This document shows positions 58,187 to 64,000 of a DNA stretch of 64,000 bases, one piece after another. The position numbers and the translations under genes were made by a program. Under the pieces are notes generated by a model, which ran no database searches, was not told the origin of the DNA, and saw nothing but the letters and a program-made list of their open reading frames with translations. How positions within the stretch are numbered: position 1 is the first letter of the stretch; each line of letters opens with the position of its first letter. This DNA comes from Pseudomonadota bacterium (GTDB lineage Bacteria; Pseudomonadota; Gammaproteobacteria; Acidiferrobacterales; Acidiferrobacteraceae): contig JAJYDT010000002.1 of assembly GCA_021777335.1 (NCBI GenBank), positions 1 through 64,000 on the forward strand, given 5' to 3'.

Positions 58187-59536
58187 TCACAGGATGTACC
58201 GGGCCAGATTGTCGTCCTGCGCCAGATCGGACAGCTGCCGATCGACATAGGCGTCATCGATAACGACGTTTTCGCCATTGCGGTCAGGCGCTTCGAACGA
58301 CACCGCCTCAAGCAACCGCTCCATGACCGTATGGAGCCTGCGTGCGCCGATATTCTCCGTACGCTCGTTCACCTGCCAGGCAATCTCGGCAATGCGCCTG
58401 AGCGCGGAAGGCTGAAATTCGAGATTGACACCCTCGGTCAAGAGCAGCGCTGAATACTGTTCGGTCAGCGATGCATCTGGCTCGGTCAGGATGCGGACGA
58501 AGTCATCGACGGTGAGCGCGTCGAGCTCCACCCGGATAGGCAGCCGTCCCTGGAACTCCGGAATCAGGTCCGACGGTTTTGCAAGATGGAACGCACCCGA
58601 GGCGATGAACAGGATATGGTCCGTCCTCACCATGCCGTACTTGGTCGAGACCGAGGAACCCTCGACGAGCGGGAGCAGGTCGCGCTGCACACCTTCCCGG
58701 GAAACGTCCGGGCCCTGGCCATTATGTCCAACGATCTTGTCGATCTCATCGATAAACACGATCCCGTGCTGTTCCACGCGCTCCACGGCGCGGGCCTTGA
58801 GATCCTCATCGTTCACCAGGCGCGCCGCCTCCTCTTCGGTCAGCAGCTTCATCGCTTCCCGTATCTTCACCCGCCGCGACTTCGTGCGCCGACCCCCGCC
58901 CATGTTCTGAAATACATTCTGCAGCTGGCTCGTCATCTCCTCCATGCCCGGAGGCGCAAAGATCTCGACCCCCAGCGGAGAGGATTGCAGCTCGATCTCG
59001 ATCTCCCGGTCATCCAGTCCGCCCTCTCGAAGCTGCTTGCGGAAGCGCTGGCGACCGGCGCCGTCGGTGGGCTCCGGATGTGCAGCGGCGCCGGACAAAC
59101 CATAGGAAGTCTCGCGCGCGGGCGGCATGAGGATATCGAGGATACGGTCTTCCGCGGCGGCCTCGGCATGGATACGGACCTTGGCCATCTCTTCCGTGCG
59201 AGTCATCTTCACACCAATGTCCGCAAGGTCCCTGACGATGGAATCAACGTCGCGGCCGACGTATCCCACCTCAGTGAACTTGGTCGCTTCGACCTTGATG
59301 AAAGGCGCCTGGGCCAGTTTGGCGAGACGCCGCGCGATCTCGGTCTTGCCAACGCCGGTGGGCCCGATCATCAGAATATTCTTCGGCGTGATCTCATTGC
59401 GCAGGTCATCACGCTCCACCTGGGTGCGTCGCCACCGGTTACGCAGCGCGACGGCGACGGCGCGCTTGGCCGCCGCCTGACCGACAATGTGTTTGTCAAG
59501 CTCTTGCACAATCTCACGCGGCGTCATCTCGGACAT
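58187..59536 (-). CDS. hslU: HslU ATPase of the HslUV protease
   Basis: 449 residues. AAA+ unfoldase: Walker [19 protein letters not shown], pore loop in [10 protein letters not shown]-domain insert (about residues 110-245), Walker [12 protein letters not shown], sensor [12 protein letters not shown] and a C-terminal tail ending DNLARYIL that inserts into HslV. It is two bases downstream of hslV. Confidence 0.97.
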   Translation of the reverse strand: MSEMTPREIVQELDKHIVGQAAAKRAVAVALRNRWRRTQVERDDLRNEITPKNILMIGPTGVGKTEIARRLAKLAQAPFIKVEATKFTEVGYVGRDVDSIVRDLADIGVKMTRTEEMAKVRIHAEAAAEDRILDILMPPARETSYGLSGAAAHPEPTDGAGRQRFRKQLREGGLDDREIEIELQSSPLGVEIFAPPGMEEMTSQLQNVFQNMGGGRRTKSRRVKIREAMKLLTEEEAARLVNDEDLKARAVERVEQHGIVFIDEIDKIVGHNGQGPDVSREGVQRDLLPLVEGSSVSTKYGMVRTDHILFIASGAFHLAKPSDLIPEFQGRLPIRVELDALTVDDFVRILTEPDASLTEQYSALLLTEGVNLEFQPSALRRIAEIAWQVNERTENIGARRLHTVMERLLEAVSFEAPDRNGENVVIDDAYVDRQLSDLAQDDNLARYIL

Positions 59537-59538
59537 GG

Positions 59539-60075
59539 CTAGACTAGCTCTTCAATGCTTAATTGATGATTGGTATAGATGCAGATGTCGGCCGCGATAT
59601 GGAGCGCACGCTCGACGAGCGAGCGGGCATCGAGCGTTGTGTTCTCGAGGAGTGCCCGGGCTGCCGCCTGGGCATACGGTCCGCCCGAACCGATCGCGAT
59701 CAGGCCGCCTTCGGGTTCGATCACGTCGCCGTTTCCCGTGATCAGGAGCGAGCTATTGCGGTCGGCAACGGCGAGCAAGGCCTCGAGGCGCCTAAGCATC
59801 CGGTCCGTGCGCCAGTCCTTGGCGAGCTCCACAGCGGCCCGCGTGAGATTGCCCTGATGCTTCTCGAGCTTCCCTTCGAAACGCTCGAAGAGCGTAAACG
59901 CATCGGCGGTCGCGCCAGCAAAGCCGGCAAGCACCTGGTCCTTGTAGAGTCGTCGCACCTTGCGTGCGTTGCCTTTCATGATGGTGGTACCAAGCGACAC
60001 CTGACCGTCGCCACCCAGCACAACCAGCCCTTCCCGGCGCACCGAGAGGATGGTAGTCCCATGAGCAATCTCCAA
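59539..60075 (-). CDS. hslV: HslV protease subunit
   Basis: 178 residues from TTG 60075 ([14 protein letters not shown]), matching homologues that carry a short peptide before the catalytic Thr of [16 protein letters not shown] precedes it. The frame is open to 60135. Motifs [20 protein letters not shown] and [20 protein letters not shown], then [20 protein letters not shown]. Forms the proteolytic double ring with HslU. Confidence 0.95.
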   Translation of the reverse strand: MEIAHGTTILSVRREGLVVLGGDGQVSLGTTIMKGNARKVRRLYKDQVLAGFAGATADAFTLFERFEGKLEKHQGNLTRAAVELAKDWRTDRMLRRLEALLAVADRNSSLLITGNGDVIEPEGGLIAIGSGGPYAQAAARALLENTTLDARSLVERALHIAADICIYTNHQLSIEELV

Positions 60076-60211
60076 ACCCCTAACCCCCCGATCTTCGGTA
60101 CGCAGACTTGGGCAAGATGGAGGCGGACATGCCAAAAGCCAAGAGGCGGTTTACACTCGGATCCTATGGTCTGGATTTTGCATGACTATTTCCAGTAACT
60201 AAGCGCCCTAT

Positions 60212-61450
60212 ATGAGAAAAAAAATTGAAGTGTCGGATCTGAAACCCGGGATGTATGTCTCGGCGCTCGATCGTCCGTGGATCGAAACTCCGTTTCTTTT
60301 TCAAGGCATTACCATCGAATCATACGATCAGATCGAGGAGTTGCGGCGCTACTGCAACTACGTCTTCATCGATGACCTGTCGATTGCCCGCCCCGCCCAA
60401 GAACGGCACATCGAGATCGAATTGTTCAAAAAATCGGCACAAGGGGCACTCGACGCACGTTCCTCGACCCCCCGGCAGTCGGTGAAGTTCGAGCAGGAAT
60501 TGCAACATATTGAAGCAGATTACCGCAAATTCATGGGAGTTGCCGACGATTTCATGAAAGACGTCCGTCTAGGCCGCAGCCTGGACATCGAGCCGGTCAA
60601 GACCACCGTGCACGAGGCGGTTGAAAGCATTCTCCGCAACCCTGACGCGCTCATCTGTCTCACGCAACTCAGGGGGAAAAGCCAGTCCACGGCGCTGCAT
60701 TCGATGCGCGTCTCGATCCTCTCAATAGCCTTCGCGCACCATCTCCAGCTGCCATTGCCGACCCTGAACGCCATTGGCATCGGCGCCCTGCTGCACGACG
60801 TCGGCAAGGGCCGGTTGCCGGAGGAGTTGATCAACAAGACCGGGGCGCTCACCTTTGCCGAGCAGGAACTGATGAAGCGCCACGTCCCGCTTGGTCTCGA
60901 GATCGTCACCGACACCCGCGGACTCCCTGCCGAGGCAATCGACGCCGTCGCGCTCCATCATGAATATTTTGACGGCAGCGGCTATCCGGGCCAGATCAAG
61001 AAACCGGCGAGCCTCATCGGCCAGATCACTGCCCTCGTCAACCATTATGACGCGCTGACTTCGGATGTTGCGGGCCGCCCAGCCATATCACCGCATGCCG
61101 CCCTGCTGCACCTGTATGCGCAGCGGGATATGTTGTTTGAGCGGGGGCTGGTCGAGCGATTTACCCAGTGTGTCGGCATCTACCCCATTGGCTCGCTGGT
61201 TCAGTTAAGCACAGGGCACGTGGGTATTGTCGCCGCGATCAACCGTGCACGGTTTCTGCGCCCCAAGATCGCGCTCGTCGTGGACGATCAAGGACACCGC
61301 TACACCCCGGCAAAGATGGTGGATCTTTCGGATCAGGCGCGGGACGAGGCATCTAGGCGCTGGGAAATCAAATCGGTGCTTCCACCGGCAAACTTTGACC
61401 TTATCTCTGCTGCCGACCTCGCCGTACTCGTCGCAGACGCAACCCGCTAG
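60212..61450 (+). CDS. HD-GYP domain phosphodiesterase with N-terminal DUF3391
   Basis: 412 residues. DUF3391 at the N-terminus (KKIEVSDLKPGMYVSALDRPW), then an HD-GYP domain: HSMRVSILSIAFAHH, HDVGKGRLPEEL at about residue 196, and HHEYFDGSGYP at about 249. All metal ligands and the GYP loop seem intact, so hydrolysis of cyclic di-GMP is likely. It diverges from hslV, and an unusual poly-A-rich start (ATGAGAAAAAAAAT) has no clear ribosome-binding site. Confidence 0.92.
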   Translation: MRKKIEVSDLKPGMYVSALDRPWIETPFLFQGITIESYDQIEELRRYCNYVFIDDLSIARPAQERHIEIELFKKSAQGALDARSSTPRQSVKFEQELQHIEADYRKFMGVADDFMKDVRLGRSLDIEPVKTTVHEAVESILRNPDALICLTQLRGKSQSTALHSMRVSILSIAFAHHLQLPLPTLNAIGIGALLHDVGKGRLPEELINKTGALTFAEQELMKRHVPLGLEIVTDTRGLPAEAIDAVALHHEYFDGSGYPGQIKKPASLIGQITALVNHYDALTSDVAGRPAISPHAALLHLYAQRDMLFERGLVERFTQCVGIYPIGSLVQLSTGHVGIVAAINRARFLRPKIALVVDDQGHRYTPAKMVDLSDQARDEASRRWEIKSVLPPANFDLISAADLAVLVADATR

Positions 61451-61471
61451 CGGTTGCCTGAAGGCAACCGC
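61450..61471 (+). terminator. Hairpin after the HD-GYP gene, weak terminator
   Basis: GCGGTTGCC-TGAA-GGCAACCGC, nine perfect pairs with a four-base loop, beginning at the last base of the HD-GYP stop codon. No T run follows on this strand, so it may act as an mRNA 3' stabiliser rather than an intrinsic terminator. Confidence 0.5.
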
Positions 61472-61616
61472 CGTTCCGTCACACCCACACAAACCTGCAC
61501 GGCAACCTATCGCCGGGCCGCTCGCTCTCCTATGGCATGCCCTCTGAATTCGAAGCAGCGCCTTATCGGCAGCCGGATGCGACAAGTGCCGACTTGCCAT
61601 CATTTTTCATACCTTT

Positions 61617-61650
61617 ATAGAGAACTTGTTTGGATAGAGAACTTGTTTGG
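61617..61650. repeat. Tandem 17-base duplication
   Basis: ATAGAGAACTTGTTTGG occurs twice, head to tail (61617-61633 and 61634-61650), directly downstream of xerC in the 218-base gap between the convergent HD-GYP and xerC genes. The patch is AT-rich for this genome. Confidence 0.85.
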
Positions 61651-61668
61651 ATCCTGCCGTTTCCCGGT

Positions 61669-62658
61669 TCATCGTTTTCCGGTAGAGCCAGCTTCCGTCG
61701 GGGCCCGCCGCCGGGCCTGTGTCACGCCCGATTCATCGCCTGTGCGATCATCAGTCCTCGCTGGCGCCGCTGCCTGCCGCCGCGCGCGCGGATGCGCCTT
61801 GTCGTAGACGCTGGACAGATACTGGAAATTCAGGTGCGTGTAGATCTGGGTAGTCGCGAGACTGCTGTGCCCAAGGAGCTCTTGCACGGCGCGCATGTCG
61901 CCACTTGATTCCAGCAGATGGCTTGCAAACGAGTGCCGCAGCATGTGCGGATGCACCGCCTGATCGAGCCCCTGGCGCAATGACCAGAGACGGACACGCT
62001 CCTGGATCGCCCGGCGTCCAAGCCGGGTTCCTCGTGCGGTCACGAATACCGCGGGCTCGTTCTCGATAGCCCATAGACTACGCACTGCCAACCATTCCCG
62101 CAGGGCTTTTCTCGCGTAGCGTCCTACTGGCACCATGCGCGTACGGCCGCCTTTCCCACGCACGCGCAGGGACTCCATACTGCTATCCAGGTCCCGGCGG
62201 TCCGTCTGTGCGAGTTCCGAGAGCCGGAGACCGCACGAATAAAAGAGCTCAAGCAGCGCGCGATCTCTCAGGCCCACAATCGATGGATCGGCGATCTCCA
62301 GGAGGCGCGCCGTTTGGTCGACGCTGAGGGCCCGCGGCAGGCGCTTGGGGGAGCGCGGCGCCTTGATATGTGCCAGTGGGTTGATCTCCATGCGACCGCG
62401 GCGGATCAGGTAGGCGTAAAACGACCGGCCGCTCGCGAGATGGCGCTGGACACTGCGGCCAGTGAGCCCGGAACCGTGGAGCAAGGCGACATAACTGCGG
62501 GCGCGGGCCGCATCGAGGCACCCCCAGTCCGCAAGACCCTCGGCACGCATGAATGCATGGAGTCTGCAGAGATCAAGCTGATAAGCAGACACGGTGTGCG
62601 GAGAAAGCCGGCGCCCGTCTGCAAGTTCGGACACGAACGACCGGATATCGGCCGTCAT
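61669..62658 (-). CDS. xerC: Tyrosine recombinase XerC
   Basis: 329 residues from ATG 62658 (MTADIRSF); a TTG two codons earlier is possible. With XerD it resolves chromosome dimers at dif. Catalytic residues: Arg in YSCGLRLSEL, Lys in VRGKGGRTR, HMLRHSFASH, His in LGHSSLATTQ and Tyr in IYTHLN. The C-terminus after VYDKAHPRA carries an extra tail of about 30 residues, basic and low-complexity. Follows DUF484 as in dapF-DUF484-xerC. Confidence 0.95.
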   Translation of the reverse strand: MTADIRSFVSELADGRRLSPHTVSAYQLDLCRLHAFMRAEGLADWGCLDAARARSYVALLHGSGLTGRSVQRHLASGRSFYAYLIRRGRMEINPLAHIKAPRSPKRLPRALSVDQTARLLEIADPSIVGLRDRALLELFYSCGLRLSELAQTDRRDLDSSMESLRVRGKGGRTRMVPVGRYARKALREWLAVRSLWAIENEPAVFVTARGTRLGRRAIQERVRLWSLRQGLDQAVHPHMLRHSFASHLLESSGDMRAVQELLGHSSLATTQIYTHLNFQYLSSVYDKAHPRARRQAAAPARTDDRTGDESGVTQARRRAPTEAGSTGKR

Positions 62659-62665
62659 GTCCAAA

Positions 62666-63373
62666 TCATGGCCCAGGGACGTTGAAGCGGATGGAGAGCG
62701 AGTGCGTCAGCAGTTCGCCGAGCCGGGTGAGGTACAACGTACCCATGGCTGCATGAAACCGGTGGTGGTCATGACTACCGAGTGCGAGCAACCCGCGCCA
62801 TGCCGTCCCCTGAAGCGGAATCAGCGCGGTCGACTTGACGTCGCCTTTTTTTTGAAACAGGAACTGCAGCGATTGCGCGTCAAGGGCGGGCGCGCACACC
62901 GGCTTACGATCGGCACAGCGTGCCCACAGGGCTTCGAAACGCGGCTCGCGCGGAAGCATGAACTCCGGTCGCACCTCACGATCGCCTTGTTCCGGCCACT
63001 CAATCAGCAGGGAGATGATATCGAGATCGAATTCCTGGCGCAGCAACCCATGTACGGTCTCGAAAACGTCATCAACGGAGCCACAGTCGATCAGGGCCAA
63101 GGCGAAGCGGTGCAGCCGTGCGGCAATGCGATCATTGTCGCGCGCCATGTCCACAAGGTCGCGCAGCTGGCGCTCGGACAACGCGTACTTGTCGCGGAGT
63201 GCGTCGATCTGCCGTTCAATCAGCGACACGGCGCCCCCATGGGCCGGGTGCGGAACCCGGAGTATCTCAAGAAGGTCGAGGTGCCGGACGAAATAGTCCG
63301 GATTGTCCCTCAGGTGACGCGCCACCGCGTCTTCCCACGACAGCTTCTCTCGGATCTGCTTCTTGTTGGTCAT
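62666..63373 (-). CDS. DUF484 family protein
   Basis: 235 residues with a GAF-like C-terminal fold. Opening LRDNPDYFVRHLDLLEILRVPHP and GGAVSLIERQIDALRDKYA is the DUF484 signature; the middle shows DNDRIAARLHRFALALI. Function unknown; always near xerC in gammaproteobacteria. Starts ATGA-coupled to dapF. Confidence 0.93.
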   Translation of the reverse strand: MTNKKQIREKLSWEDAVARHLRDNPDYFVRHLDLLEILRVPHPAHGGAVSLIERQIDALRDKYALSERQLRDLVDMARDNDRIAARLHRFALALIDCGSVDDVFETVHGLLRQEFDLDIISLLIEWPEQGDREVRPEFMLPREPRFEALWARCADRKPVCAPALDAQSLQFLFQKKGDVKSTALIPLQGTAWRGLLALGSHDHHRFHAAMGTLYLTRLGELLTHSLSIRFNVPGP

Positions 63374-64000
63374 TCTGCGTTCCAGTCAATGATGCCATCA
63401 TAGACCCGGGTCGCGGGACCGGTCATCAGGATCGGGTGACCGTTTCCGGACCATTGCACTTCGAGTGAGCCACCGCGCAACTCGACTTCCACGCGCTCAC
63501 CAAGAAGATCGCGGGCGCGTCCAGCGGCCACCGCGGCGCATGCGCCGGTACCGCACGCCAGTGTTTCCCCTACGCCGCGCTCGTAGACCCGTAGTCGCAA
63601 CTTATGCCGCGATCGGACCTCAGCATACCCCGCGTTGACCCCGGACGGAAAGCGCCGATGCTCGGAAATGGCGCGGCCCTGGCTCGCAACCGGCGCCCCG
63701 TCCACATCGGCGATGAACTGAACCGCATGCGGATTGCCGATTGACAGGACAGTAACCCCGACAGGCCCCCCGTCAGTATCGAGAGTATAGATGAGCTCCT
63801 GACGGGCTGCCTTGAAGGGGACTACCTGCGGGTCGAAGTTCGGAATCCCCATATCCACCGTGACGCGACCATCTTGCTCGACACGCGGACGTATCACGCC
63901 ACCGAGTGTCTCTACCGTGAGTTCGCGCTTTTTCGTCAGCCCTTCGTCATACACGAAATGCGCAAAACAGCGCGCCCCGTTGCCACACTGTTCGACCTCG
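63370..64000 (-). CDS. dapF: Diaminopimelate epimerase, 5' end beyond window
   Basis: C-terminal 209 or so residues; the gene enters from the right edge in mid-frame. The first catalytic Cys lies in EQCGNGARCFAHFV, at the window edge, and the second in ETLACGTGACAAVAAG. DapF interconverts LL- and meso-diaminopimelate for lysine and peptidoglycan. Further landmarks: MGIPNFDP and VLSIGNPHAVQFI. Leads dapF-DUF484-xerC. Confidence 0.96.
   Translation of the reverse strand, partial: EVEQCGNGARCFAHFVYDEGLTKKRELTVETLGGVIRPRVEQDGRVTVDMGIPNFDPQVVPFKAARQELIYTLDTDGGPVGVTVLSIGNPHAVQFIADVDGAPVASQGRAISEHRRFPSGVNAGYAEVRSRHKLRLRVYERGVGETLACGTGACAAVAAGRARDLLGERVEVELRGGSLEVQWSGNGHPILMTGPATRVYDGIIDWNAE

Overview
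The window is 64 kb of high-GC DNA (roughly 60% or more by eye). It is gene-dense and reads as the chromosome of a gammaproteobacterium. The evidence is conserved gene order: tldD-nitrilase-yhdP-rng, maf-rlmH-rsfS-nadD-proA-holA-lptE-leuS, lnt-corC-ybeY-phoH-miaB, lolB-ispE-tRNA-Gln-prs-rplY-pth-ychF, hemA-prfA-prmC-moeB and dapF-DUF484-xerC, together with hslVU and slmA. A sulfur dioxygenase with its phosphatase-like partner, a complete glycolate oxidase and a BPH-like proteasome homologue would suit an autotrophic or sulfur-oxidising lineage such as Acidiferrobacter or its relatives. That placement is inference.

Layout. 1-14.8 kb is one long leftward run for cell envelope, RNA processing, NAD and proline synthesis, the replication clamp loader and leucyl-tRNA synthetase. 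14.8-16.1 kb is a leftward sulfur dioxygenase/DUF442 pair. 16.6-21.8 kb is the lnt-miaB run. 21.8-27.5 kb is a glycolate/glyoxylate module: a serine-glyoxylate-type aminotransferase coupled to an HslV-like Ntn hydrolase, then glcF facing glcE-glcD. 27.7-30.3 kb has an FKBP isomerase, a superoxide dismutase and a Nudix hydrolase. 30.4-32.2 kb is an NrtR-type regulator with nadA and a probable operator. 32.4-37.3 kb has a DUF1820 gene, a TraT-like lipoprotein, a membrane polyferredoxin and an unusual NRAMP-type transporter.

37.3-41.9 kb is an eroded integrative island next to tRNA-Met. It holds a 5'-truncated higB, a higA-radC in-frame fusion, a hicBA pair with a frameshifted hicB, an AlpA-like gene with an IstB scrap, a broken NYN-domain gene, a DDE transposase remnant, and an integrase gene whose two ends flank a PEP-CTERM gene fragment. 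Most of these lesions look like single-base frameshifts, while the surrounding core genes are intact.

42-64 kb returns to core functions: translation and PRPP synthesis, isoprenoid and lipoprotein export, heme synthesis, release factor and its methylase, nucleoid occlusion, arginine synthesis, small heat-shock protein, HslVU, an HD-GYP protein, XerC and DapF (cut by the window end). A divergent CstA-like membrane protein sits upstream of hemA. Many adjacent genes overlap by 1-4 bases (ATGA, GTGA or CTGA), indicating translational coupling. No rRNA or CRISPR array was seen.
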